Below are positions 24,403 through 33,200 of a DNA stretch of 38,687 nucleotides, one piece after another. A program made the translations under genes and the position numbers. This stretch comes from an uncultured Paraprevotella sp. (GTDB lineage Bacteria > Bacteroidota > Bacteroidia > Bacteroidales > Bacteroidaceae): NCBI GenBank assembly GCA_944321565.1, contig CALULT010000030.1, positions 1-38,687 on the forward strand, written 5' to 3'. The stretch's first letter is position 1, and each line of letters starts with the position of its first letter. The notes beneath the pieces were generated by a model. It was not told where the DNA came from. It saw only the letters and a program-made list of their open reading frames with translations, and did no database searches.

Positions 24403-24735
24403 ATGGAAACAGGACGTATTTGGAAAGTAAAGCTGAAAGCTTACGGCTGGTTCTACCGCGGCACGGCCCGCCGCAGCCTGGCCGTCGCGTTGCCGCTGGC
24501 CGCATTCACCACCCTTGGGAGCGAAGATTACCTGCGCGACCTGCTCCGCCTCGCCGCACAATGTTACCCCACCATCGGGCTGGCTGCCGATGCCGGATTC
24601 CGCCTGCTCTTGCGCCGGGAAGAATTCTATTTCTACCACAACGCCACGTGTGGCACGATAGAGCTTTATGCCACCTCTTTCCTTCTCTCGCTGCTATGTT
24701 CCACGCCGTTCCTCCTTCTTTCCGAATATCTATGA
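24403..24735 (+). CDS. two-helix membrane protein paired with an ABC ATPase
   Basis: A 110-residue protein from ATG 24403 (an upstream ATG at 24376 would add nine residues). It has two likely membrane segments, about 25-44 and 88-107 (TSFLLSLLCSTPFLLLSEY), with a basic N-terminus. Between them lies a stretch with REEFYFYHNATC. No known family is recognised. Its stop overlaps the ABC ATPase start as ATGA, so the two are translationally coupled and probably form one complex. It is much smaller than normal ABC permeases. Confidence 0.7.
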   Translation: METGRIWKVKLKAYGWFYRGTARRSLAVALPLAAFTTLGSEDYLRDLLRLAAQCYPTIGLAADAGFRLLLRREEFYFYHNATCGTIELYATSFLLSLLCSTPFLLLSEYL

Positions 24736-25379
24736 GCATCTGTCTTGAGGCCGACAGCATCCTGAAATGCTACGGCGAACGCACCATCCTTTCCGACATT
24801 TACCTCCGTTGCAAGCCGGGCGACATCGCAGCCCTGTGGGGAAGGAACGGGAGCGGGAAGTCCACGTTACTCGAAATCATATTCGGCACCTTGAAAGCGG
24901 AACATGCCTTCGTGCGCGTGGGCGGCCGCGTCGTGAACGGACAAGCCTACCGCACGGGGCTGGTAGCCTTCCTCCCCCAATTCCATTTCCTGCCCGGCAA
25001 CCTGCGGGTGGCACAGTTGCTGCACCGCACAGGACTCCCAAACCTTCCCGAAGCATTCGGCGACATGCCCGTCCCCCCGCTCCGCGAACGGCTGAAAAAC
25101 TTGTCGGGCGGCCAACTGCGCCTGCTCGAAATCCTATACGTGACCAGCCTTCCCGCACCCTTCCTCCTCCTCGACGAACCATTTACGGGACTGTCGCCCG
25201 TGGCCGCAGACACCATCGCCCGCCACCTCCAGGCCGTTTCCCGCCAAAAAGGCATCCTCATCGCCGACCACGACTACCGCACCTTGCAACGGATTGCCAC
25301 ACGCCACCTCCTGTTGGCCGACGGCTACCTGCGCCCGCTCACCTCGCCGGATGAGTTGCGGGGATGCTACTTGCCGTGA
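24732..25379 (+). CDS. ABC transporter-type ATP-binding protein
   Basis: A 215-residue nucleotide-binding domain. Walker A is GRNGSGKST (37-45), the Q-loop is in AFLPQFHFLP, the signature is LSGGQLR, Walker B is FLLLDEPFTGL and the switch His is in IADHDYRT. All key catalytic residues are present. It is short, with no accessory domain. The D-loop reads GLSP rather than GLD. It overlaps a small membrane protein gene by 4 nt and belongs to a group with a DUF2007 protein. No large permease is encoded nearby, so either the two-helix partner oligomerises into a permease or the ATPase acts with a protein encoded elsewhere. Confidence 0.9.
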   Translation: MSICLEADSILKCYGERTILSDIYLRCKPGDIAALWGRNGSGKSTLLEIIFGTLKAEHAFVRVGGRVVNGQAYRTGLVAFLPQFHFLPGNLRVAQLLHRTGLPNLPEAFGDMPVPPLRERLKNLSGGQLRLLEILYVTSLPAPFLLLDEPFTGLSPVAADTIARHLQAVSRQKGILIADHDYRTLQRIATRHLLLADGYLRPLTSPDELRGCYLP

Positions 25380-25490
25380 AAGAATCATAGTGAATCGATG
25401 AATCTAGGAGCAGTAGAAATTTAGTGGGGGACGGTTTCATGCTTCCCCGCTGGTACGCTGCGACTTTCCGAATCCGGCGCAACCCGAGCA

Positions 25491-25627
25491 GCGGATTTCC
25501 GAATCCTTGGGGCTCGCAAGGGCTTACACGTGGGAAACATTGGTTCATGCAAGAATGGGAAAACTTTTTTCGAATTGAAAATCCTGATACCCAATTGTAC
25601 GGAATTTCAGATTCCACGCGGCAAGAG
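25491..25627. repeat. second dispersed intergenic repeat, copy 1
   Basis: This 137-bp stretch matches 35189-35320 over its length with gaps. Shared blocks include GCGGATTTCCGAATCC at the left end, GCTTA, CATGCAA, AAAATCCTGAT and ATTCCACGCG at the right end. It fills most of the 300-nt gap between the ABC ATPase and the AT-rich ATPase; the remainder (25380-25490) shows an additional TTTCCGAATCCG half-copy. No coding potential is credible. Confidence 0.7.
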
Positions 25628-25679
25628 TTTTGGAACAAGTTCAAGAATCCCTTTTTAACATCTACCCGTAATGAGATAT

Positions 25680-26831
25680 TTATATTGTTGAAGAATTACC
25701 GTATATTCTATTAATCCACATTGCAAAAAGTTTATCAGTCACAGAAAAGAACTTGTTGTCTTCGGTAATAAGGTCTTTCTCCAGAAGTTTTTTGGTAGCA
25801 GATTGCACGGAACTTGCAGAAGTGAGGCTGTGGCGTTTAATAAACTCCGAAGATGTAATACGTTCAGCTTCTCCATCCTTGGCTATAGCATACAAAAGTG
25901 TTTTCTGTTTTTCGGGTATATTGGATAATATTTCGCGGAAAATCGTGTCATTTGATGCTATCATTTCATCAATGGCACCACGTATTGTCCCTATTGTGCA
26001 TTCAGTTCCTTCCGAAGTATCGGCAAACGCCTCATTGAATGTCTTTTGGATGTAATATGTATGTCCCTTAAACAAATTATAAACTTTCTCAACATTTTCT
26101 GCATCAATGCCTCTTTGACATTTTTGGAAATGGCTTACGATGAATGGGATATATATTTCAGGGGGAATGGCTTTTAGTTCCAACATATCTGCACTATGAT
26201 AAAATGGTCTAGCTGCCGATGAGAATATCTCCTGCATCATATGCCTTTCGCTCCCTGCAAATATGAAGTTGCTATTCTCCTGTTTCTGAATATAAGCACG
26301 TAGCAAAGCTTCAATGTTTTTTTCCGGATATTTAGCAATCTGTTGAAATTCGTCAATGGCAACGATACAACGCTTGTCCGCATGACTAAGGTACTGAAAT
26401 ATTTCATCCAATGTATATTCCGGTCGTTCTATGTCGCCCAGTTCCAGATTAAAAGTCGGCAAATTAGACACAGGATCGAAACCAAATTTCCCGCTGATGG
26501 ACTTTAAAGTTTGTATGAAAAGCCTTGCCATCTTTCGGCTGCGTGGAAGGAGCGTTTCATAGATTTCCTTTCCTAACAAGTAGGAAAGTTCCCGCAAACT
26601 TGATGTATGTAAGATGTCTATAAAAAAAGTATAATACGCGCCCCTTATTTCCGGCTTGTCGTAGCAAAACTGTATCAAACCGGTTTTTCCCATTCTGCGA
26701 GGGGATATGATAACCAGGTTATTACCATTAGTGATGGATTTAATGAGCCTTGCAGACTCTGCTACTCTATCACAAAAATACTCAGGAGTTATTTTACCGG
26801 TTACTATGAATGGATTTGTTTTCATCGCCAT
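25680..26831 (-). CDS. AT-rich AAA+ ATPase (archaeal-type ATPase family)
   Basis: A 383-residue protein with a P-loop ATPase core. Walker A is SPRRMGKT (43-50) and Walker B is CIVAIDEFQQ (155-164). A sensor-like GSERHMM follows near 200-206, and a C-terminal winged-helix region is at about 310-370. It resembles the PF01637 group that is widespread in archaea and common in Bacteroidales as repeated paralogues with unknown function. The reading frame is much more AT-rich than its neighbours, and codon use differs, suggesting acquisition. A promoter (26848-26879, minus) and two close ATG codons (26831 and 26825) are present. Confidence 0.85.
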   Translation of the reverse strand: MAMKTNPFIVTGKITPEYFCDRVAESARLIKSITNGNNLVIISPRRMGKTGLIQFCYDKPEIRGAYYTFFIDILHTSSLRELSYLLGKEIYETLLPRSRKMARLFIQTLKSISGKFGFDPVSNLPTFNLELGDIERPEYTLDEIFQYLSHADKRCIVAIDEFQQIAKYPEKNIEALLRAYIQKQENSNFIFAGSERHMMQEIFSSAARPFYHSADMLELKAIPPEIYIPFIVSHFQKCQRGIDAENVEKVYNLFKGHTYYIQKTFNEAFADTSEGTECTIGTIRGAIDEMIASNDTIFREILSNIPEKQKTLLYAIAKDGEAERITSSEFIKRHSLTSASSVQSATKKLLEKDLITEDNKFFSVTDKLFAMWINRIYGNSSTI

Positions 26832-26847
26832 ACATGAACATTTTATG

Positions 26848-26879
26848 CAAAAGTAATTATTATATTCGGATTATGCAAA
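26848..26879 (-). promoter_or_regulatory. promoter for the AT-rich ATPase gene
   Basis: On the minus strand TTTG (26879-26876) and TACTTTTG (26855-26848) are 20 nt apart, close to the TTTG-N19-TAnnTTTG consensus. The transcript would start about 11-17 nt before the ATG codons. Confidence 0.55.
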
Positions 26880-26991
26880 CAAAATAATTGGATGTCGTTT
26901 CATTTGCATATCACCTCAAATCCGCAATACTTTAGCCTGATAAAATATTTAATTTGCAAGACCTGTAGAGACGCAACAGGCATCCACCCAT

Positions 26992-27034
26992 TGAAGGGGG
27001 CTGCCGCAAAGTTTCCTTGCCGCAGCCCCCTTCA
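26992..27034. other. 13-bp perfect hairpin at end of the surface-protein operon
   Basis: TGAAGGGGGCTGC (26992-27004) pairs exactly with GCAGCCCCCTTCA (27022-27034), and the loop has additional CGCAA/TTGC pairing. It lies 14 nt beyond the stop of the small peptide gene at 27048. No T-run follows on either strand, so it could be an mRNA-stabilising 3' end or a terminator lacking the usual tail. Confidence 0.7.
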
Positions 27035-27047
27035 TTGAATCAGGAAA

Positions 27048-27218
27048 TCATAACTTCCAAACATCCCTGTCCAAGCTCTGAAGCTCCCCTTCAAACGGCT
27101 TGTCATCGGGATCCACGCTTCCGCCTTCGCCAGGCCGCAAAGAACCACACAACATCATGTCCGTTTCCATCTGTGCCACCGACACTTCCGGGACTTTATA
27201 CTGCTTTTTCATTTTCAT
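27048..27218 (-). CDS. 56-residue peptide coupled to a sorting-domain surface protein
   Basis: The small frame starts MKMKKQYKVPEVSVAQME and ends LQSLDRDVWKL. Its ATG (27218) overlaps the stop of the preceding gene in an ATGA, so it is translated with it. The N-terminal pattern MKKxYxxPxxxVxxxE, then a hydrophobic-Cys (MMLCGSL) segment, an acidic/Gly/Pro stretch and a C-terminal W-containing end, is a recurring layout of short proteins in Bacteroidales. There is no signal peptide. Function unknown; a precursor-peptide or signal role is possible but unproven. It ends the four-gene operon. Confidence 0.75.
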   Translation of the reverse strand: MKMKKQYKVPEVSVAQMETDMMLCGSLRPGEGGSVDPDDKPFEGELQSLDRDVWKL

Positions 27219-28699
27219 TTTACAATTACTTTTTGTTTACCTATTATATATATACCTTTCGACAGCCCTTCGCAGGCCTCAGAACGTGCCACCTGGCGAC
27301 GGACACAAACACCATCCAACGTGTAAACATCCACCCGCAAAGACGGCGTATCCTTCGCTTCGCTTATCCCCGTTTCTTCGCCCCAGTCAATATGCATACG
27401 CAAGGCATTCGCATTCGCCACTTCAGACAAATCAAAAAACGCCTTGAAACCACGGATCGTGGCCGACTCGCCAGCCAAAGCGATGCGGGCATCGGGGGTC
27501 ACCCCATAATATCCCGTGGCAGAAACGTAACCATCGTAATTCCCCAAGAAACGGGCACCGCCATCGGCCACTTCCGGAACAGACGACATGGGCGAAAGGC
27601 TCACATCCGGAAACACAAGCTCACCGGCATCGGCCTTTTCCGCCACATACAACAAATAAGGGGTATTGGCTTCGCCGTCGCCCGCAGGGGAGAAACAAAG
27701 CAAGCCGTCCCGCAACCCGTCAAACCGATACAAACCGGCACCATCGCCAAAGGTTTCCGTCACGGCCTGTCCCGAGAGGGCAAAAGGCAGGCACAGCGTG
27801 TTCCAATCGGCCGTGAACGGATTGCGGCGGTAAGTCACATTCCCGGCTTCCACGGCACGGGAAAGGCCAAACGGATAGTCCTCGTCCAAAGTCACGTCCG
27901 GACAACTGCAAGATGTCCCGTCCGTCCGCACACAATTCCAAGCATTGCCCTCTTCCGTCTCCGGCAACCCGCATTCCGCCTTCACGTAACAAAAGGCATT
28001 GGGGTTGGGCAACTTCAATTCCGCCCCGATGCTGTCCGTCCCCGTCATGTCAACCTCCACCAGCCGCTCGTTCGCCTGCATTTCCTCATTCATCTGCTCC
28101 ACGACCCACGAAGGCCAGTAGCCTGTCAACGACGAGAGGTCGAGCACAGGCTCTGTGGCCAACGGCGATTCACCGATAGTGAAATAGGATGCCGACGGGC
28201 CGGGCTTCACATCGGAAGTCCCCGTGATAGTCAGCACCGTGCCTTTCACATAAATGGGGTACAGGCCGGGCTTCATGTCGGGCGAAGTCAGGTAATACAC
28301 TTTCATGATTTCCCCCTCTGTGCCCTCGATGCGCGTGGCGTCATTGGGACTGACCACCACGCGATACCATCCGTTCGACAATTTGTTCCAAGCCACACCA
28401 TGCTTGAACGTCACTATGCCTCCGCGCGAAGAATGCGGAAAACGATCCAAGTTCAACTCAAAGGGATTCAGCCCCCCGGTGTCGTCCAGCACCATGCCGT
28501 CGGGCAGCAGGAAGTCCAGCTGGAAAGCCCAATAAATGTTAGTGTTGTTCATCTTCACGCTGAAACAGGCCATGTCGTCGGTGGTCATCCCCGGTTCGGC
28601 CTTGAAAGGCACCACCTGAATGACATCTTCCGCCCGCACGGCCCACAGGCAAAGACAAGCCCACAAGCTCAATATGATTTTCTTCATCTTCATTCGCAT
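27215..28699 (-). CDS. cohesin-like surface protein with type IX-like sorting domain
   Basis: About 494 residues from ATG 28699, preceded by AAAGGG (longer starts at 28714 and shorter ones at 28693 and 28687 are possible). The signal peptide ends near WAVRA. Residues about 25-165 look like a cohesin-like beta-sandwich (PFKAEPGMTTDDMACFSVKM, AFQLDFLLPDGM, GLYPIYVKG). A middle part contains several Cys and an LPFALSGQAVTETFGDGAGL segment seen in Bacteroides BspA-like proteins. The last about 45 residues (VDVYTLDGVCVRRQ...GLSKGIYIIGKQKVIVK) match the type A sorting domain of type IX secretion. It lies directly after the dockerin-containing gene and is coupled to the 56-residue peptide. A surface-scaffold role is inferred. 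Confidence 0.75.
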   Translation of the reverse strand: MRMKMKKIILSLWACLCLWAVRAEDVIQVVPFKAEPGMTTDDMACFSVKMNNTNIYWAFQLDFLLPDGMVLDDTGGLNPFELNLDRFPHSSRGGIVTFKHGVAWNKLSNGWYRVVVSPNDATRIEGTEGEIMKVYYLTSPDMKPGLYPIYVKGTVLTITGTSDVKPGPSASYFTIGESPLATEPVLDLSSLTGYWPSWVVEQMNEEMQANERLVEVDMTGTDSIGAELKLPNPNAFCYVKAECGLPETEEGNAWNCVRTDGTSCSCPDVTLDEDYPFGLSRAVEAGNVTYRRNPFTADWNTLCLPFALSGQAVTETFGDGAGLYRFDGLRDGLLCFSPAGDGEANTPYLLYVAEKADAGELVFPDVSLSPMSSVPEVADGGARFLGNYDGYVSATGYYGVTPDARIALAGESATIRGFKAFFDLSEVANANALRMHIDWGEETGISEAKDTPSLRVDVYTLDGVCVRRQVARSEACEGLSKGIYIIGKQKVIVK

Positions 28700-28714
28700 T
28701 TTCCCTTTAAACAT

Positions 28715-30187
28715 TTATTCCCCATCATCTTCCAATACAATCTCTATCACGCCCATCGCGTCCGACACGTCATACACCCCGTCGCCGTTCACATCCGACA
28801 CTTCCGGGATGAACATGTCCGTCTCTTCTTCAATGACGTGGCTTATCAAGTTCATCTTGTCCGACACGTTCACCACACCGTCGCCATTGGTATCCCCGTT
28901 GGCAAACACGTAAATCCGCCCATTGCGGGTCGAAGCCGTCAGGTGGTTGCCGTCGGGCTCCGTCACCGACACTTGGTTAATCTTCACCAAACGGGACTGT
29001 CCCGTGGGAAAATCCTCCGGCACGGCCACCTTGAAGCGGAACAACAAGGCATTGCCCGGTGCCAAGCGGCCTCCCGCAAGGGTGAACACATAGGACGTGT
29101 CCGACGTGGCTACCGCCGAAACGGTGTAGCCTTGCGCCTTGTCCGACATCTCCACGGAAGACATGTCTGGCACAAGCCCTTCCGGAAATGTCAGTTGGAA
29201 CGTCATGTCGCACAATTCGTCCAGCGTGGTCATATAGACCGGGTAGTCCACCGTCTCGCCGGGAATACCCACAACGGACATCAGATAGAACGCATACTTC
29301 AAGTCCTCCGGCGTGGAAGGCTCCGACGGACTGTCGGGATAGTAAACAAACTCAGCCCGGAACGTCACATCGTGCCCTTCCATCGTGTAGGAAAACGAAG
29401 GCAACTCCGAATAAGGCTCGCCATCCTTCAGCCAACGCACGAACTTATACCCCGTGTTGGCCGATGCGCTCACATAGGTGCTCTCGCCCTCACGAAGCCG
29501 CGTCGCACCATTCACGGTGCCGCCCTCCGTGGCCTCATAATGGAGATTGTGGGAAAGCACAGGAACGGAAGGTTCATCGGGAGCCGCTGGGTTGAAGCGG
29601 AACGTTGCCGTAAGCGTCTCGGACACGGCCCGGGTGACATAGTTAAACGTCCGGGAGGTGGACACCACCGCACCCGTCGCATCCATCCAGGCCACGAACT
29701 CAAAGTTCTGCTGGCACGAAGCCGAAAGGCGCACCGACGTGCCGGCCTGGTAACGTCCGCCGCCGCTCACCGAACCGCCGGTACCGGCCGAAAGCGTGAG
29801 CGTGAAATACTGGACGGCTGAAGGCTCGGAAGGCTCATCGGGCGATGCAGGACGATAAGCGAACCGCGCCACCAATGTGTCCGCGCCTTCGCCCTTCGTG
29901 TAATTAAAGGAAGCAGACGAAGAGAGGAGACGGCCTTCCGCATCCGTCCACTGTTCGAACACGAAGCCCGCGTTGGGTGTCGCGCTGACCCGCACAGCGG
30001 TGCCGGGCACGTAACGGCCAGCGCCGGAGAGCCGTCCGCCGTCGGACGGCGAAGCCTGCAGCACCAATGGCACCGGAGGCACACCAGGCTCGGCGGGGCT
30101 CTCGGGGTTGAACACGTCCTGTCCGCGGGCGGCCAGGCCGCACAACAGCCCGACCAGCCACAAAGACATGATTCTTACTACTCGCAT
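28715..30187 (-). CDS. InlB-repeat, cohesin-like and dockerin-containing surface protein
   Basis: 490 residues from ATG 30187, chosen over 30244 because the latter would lie inside the upstream gene and lack a clean signal peptide. The order is signal peptide (to about 21), then three divergent InlB B-repeat-like domains (about 40-110, 127-198, 214-281), then a cohesin-like domain (about 299-425), then two dockerin-like calcium loops (DTNGDGVVNVSD at about 427 and DVNGDGVYDVSD at about 462). Four short Pro-rich linkers of the type FNPxSPxEPS separate the repeats. Cohesin and dockerin domains in other bacteria bind each other and assemble surface complexes. No sorting domain is present, so attachment may be through the dockerin. 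Confidence 0.75.
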   Translation of the reverse strand: MRVVRIMSLWLVGLLCGLAARGQDVFNPESPAEPGVPPVPLVLQASPSDGGRLSGAGRYVPGTAVRVSATPNAGFVFEQWTDAEGRLLSSSASFNYTKGEGADTLVARFAYRPASPDEPSEPSAVQYFTLTLSAGTGGSVSGGGRYQAGTSVRLSASCQQNFEFVAWMDATGAVVSTSRTFNYVTRAVSETLTATFRFNPAAPDEPSVPVLSHNLHYEATEGGTVNGATRLREGESTYVSASANTGYKFVRWLKDGEPYSELPSFSYTMEGHDVTFRAEFVYYPDSPSEPSTPEDLKYAFYLMSVVGIPGETVDYPVYMTTLDELCDMTFQLTFPEGLVPDMSSVEMSDKAQGYTVSAVATSDTSYVFTLAGGRLAPGNALLFRFKVAVPEDFPTGQSRLVKINQVSVTEPDGNHLTASTRNGRIYVFANGDTNGDGVVNVSDKMNLISHVIEEETDMFIPEVSDVNGDGVYDVSDAMGVIEIVLEDDGE

Positions 30188-30200
30188 AAGCCTACGTTTT

Positions 30201-33200
30201 TCAATCGACAACGACTTTCTCCACACTACCGGACACCTGCACAAGATACAAGCCGGCCGACAAGCTTACACGAAGGACACCGCCATCCGCACGGCCTTCG
30301 TACACCAGCTGGCCACCCGAAGCATAGACTTTCACCACGTCTGTGGCATTGGCCACTTCCAAGCCTCCGGCCACAGCCTTCACTTCGGCCCGGGCAGACT
30401 GCGCCGCACCGATACCCGTCACCTCGCCGGCCTGCAGACGTAATTCGAAACGGCCGTCGTGCTGTCCGGCTTCGCCCGTAAAGTGGTAGTCACCAGCCAA
30501 AAGGTCGGTCTCCGTGCCCGTCTGAAGATCCACCAACCGGGCCTCGTCTGCCGCACGATGTTTCAAAGAGAGCGTGTAGGCGCCATCCTGCGGAAGATAC
30601 AAGCCGAGCCGCACCCGTCCGTCCGACAACGGACGTTCGTTGATGGCATACGTGGTGCCATCCGCGCCGATGGTGTAAAGTTGCGGCACCGTGACATCCA
30701 TGCTCATGAACTTGGAAGCATCGCACGACAGGTCGTAATCTTCCGTTGCCTCGCTATTCAGCACCACGCGGGTACGGTCGGAAGCTTCTCCGGCCGACAG
30801 CGTCAGGTCTATCAACCGACGGGATGCGGCAACACGGTCATCGAAAGACGGGCGGGTATTGACCTGTGCGCTCACAATCTCTTCCGACACTTGGCGGCCT
30901 TCGAGCGGGAAGGAGATGGAAGCCACTTCCTCCGGGCACTGCACGAAGAAGGCCTGGTTGGGGGTCAACACAAATTCGTCGTCGATAATGGAATACGCGT
31001 CATAGCGGCGGTTGTCCAAATTCCACACCGTGATGGGAGCCGTGAAGTTCAAGTGGTTGATGTTATAGAACGTCTGGTAGGGGTTGCCCACAAGGTTCCA
31101 ACCGCTGTTGGCCACCGTTTCGGACGGATTCTCGGCCAAAGCCTTCGCAAACTCCTTGTTGGACACCACGTATTGCTTCGTTTCATTTTCCATGGCGTGG
31201 AACTCCAGCCAACCCGCCTTGTTCGTTTGCAGGATAAAGCCCGTTCCTGCCGGAATCACGTCGTCTTCGGCATAGTCTTTCCAGTTGTTGCCTGTCCCGT
31301 TGCTGGCGCGTTGCGCACCGTCATAGTAGCGCACGGCTTTCTGCATGCCTTCGGGAAGCTCGATTTCAGACACCGTAATGTCGAACGGCAAGCTGATGAA
31401 GTACCATTTGTTGGCGTTAACATAGAATCCGTGTGTGTATTGCCCCTGAATCGAAAGGTTATCGCAATTGCTCAACATGATTGCCGAATAGTCCACATCA
31501 TTCTGATTCGTCTCTATATAAAAGTTGTCAAACGTCATGGCCGCATCGCCGTTCACTTTCAGGCTGCCTTGCCCCACAATGGACATGTTCGGTGTACCCT
31601 CGAAACGGTCGCGCACGCCTAGTGTCAACGGCTTACTGATTCTCCAATTCTGTACTTCGGCGGTGCTGAATCCTTGGATATCCTTTGCATTATACCAATA
31701 ATCATCCAATTTATAGGTGTTCACCAAGTAAGAAGGAACAACCAAAGTCAATTGGGTGATATCCACTCCGAAATAACGTTCCTGCTCATATCCATCGAAC
31801 ATTGTAGCCGATTTGAGCACAACCGTTTTCAAATTATTGCAATTGTCAAAAATATAATAATCACCCGCATTACAGCATGTTGTCGGCAACTCCACATACA
31901 CCAGTTTGCTGCAATTCTCAAATGATTCATTAGTCAATTCAGTCATTCCCTCGGGTACAAACAAAGAATCTATCGGACAACCACTAAAGGCCTTCTCGCC
32001 AATAGTACGCAAGGACTTTGGAAAACGGGGATTCATCCTTGTATACATAAAAACAGCTTCATCTATCGTCGTAAGTGTTTCTGGGAATTTTATCCCAACC
32101 ACCTCTGTCTCCTTAAAACAAGATCCCCACAAAGAAACCAAATTCTTCGGCAGGACTGCATGTTCCAAAAACGTACAATGATTAAATACATTCGGCTGTA
32201 TTTCCACCATCCCATCGGGCAATACTATTTCCTTCAAATAGGTGTCCCTAAAAGCTTCTGCCCCAATTTCGGTCACTGTGGAAGGGATGGCCACCTCGTC
32301 CAAATAAGATTGGCGGAAAGCTCTTTCACCAATGCTCAACAGCCCTTCCGGCAATTGCACCTCATGGAAGAAATATCCATCGGAAACGTCACGATTAAAC
32401 TGATTCTTCGGAATCGCCGTAATCTCCGCCTCGCTAAAATCCACGGCATACAAATTAGCCATCATTTTAAGCCGCGCCCAGTCGTCATCATTCATCGGCC
32501 CACTGATTTTTAAACGGCGTACATCGTTCAGGCTGTTCACATGGTAGAGAACTTCCGTGCCCAAACTGCCCGGTTCAAGTAATTCGACGGATATAGTCGG
32601 TGTCTGCTCCACTCCCACATCTTTTAGAACCATCTCATCACTTGAAGTTTGCCATTCAATCACATGCATGCCCGGCGTCAATTTCTCAAAGAATCTATTA
32701 TCATAATCTCCTTGCCTTGAAGAGAAGAAACGACGCACTTCATGTCCGTCCACATATACCGTCAAATCGTTCAGGCTATAAGCAAAATAGGAAAGCGTGG
32801 CATCACAATCCACTACTACCGTAGCTGTCAACCTGCCACCACGCGAATTAGACACCATTATATCCCCACTGACACGCCATGGATTCTCCATGTCATTCTC
32901 AAAAAATATGGGATAGTCCGACCATTCCGGCATTTCTATTTGCTGTGTCATTTCGAGGCCGGCCGTCAATGTAGCGGCAGCTTCGGCCAGTTCCTCGGTC
33001 GTGCTTTCAGCATCACTGTAGATGGCTTCGAACTTATCCACATTATAGTCGTAGGCATCCATGGCCTGCAAAGCATTGTACAAGTCAAGTTTGGCACAGT
33101 AGTAGGCACCGGCTTCGCCGTCGATAAGTTGCCAGGCCACGTGGGCGGAAGAGGCCAAAGCGGGATTCAACATAGTGTTCTCCCCGCCATCCCAGCCTAA

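Noticed and set aside
27017-29821. 934-codon open frame on the plus strand
   Set aside because: It is antisense to two genes with clear signal peptides and domains; its product is rich in His, Arg and Pro without any family motif. Long antisense frames are expected here because of GC-rich third codon positions.
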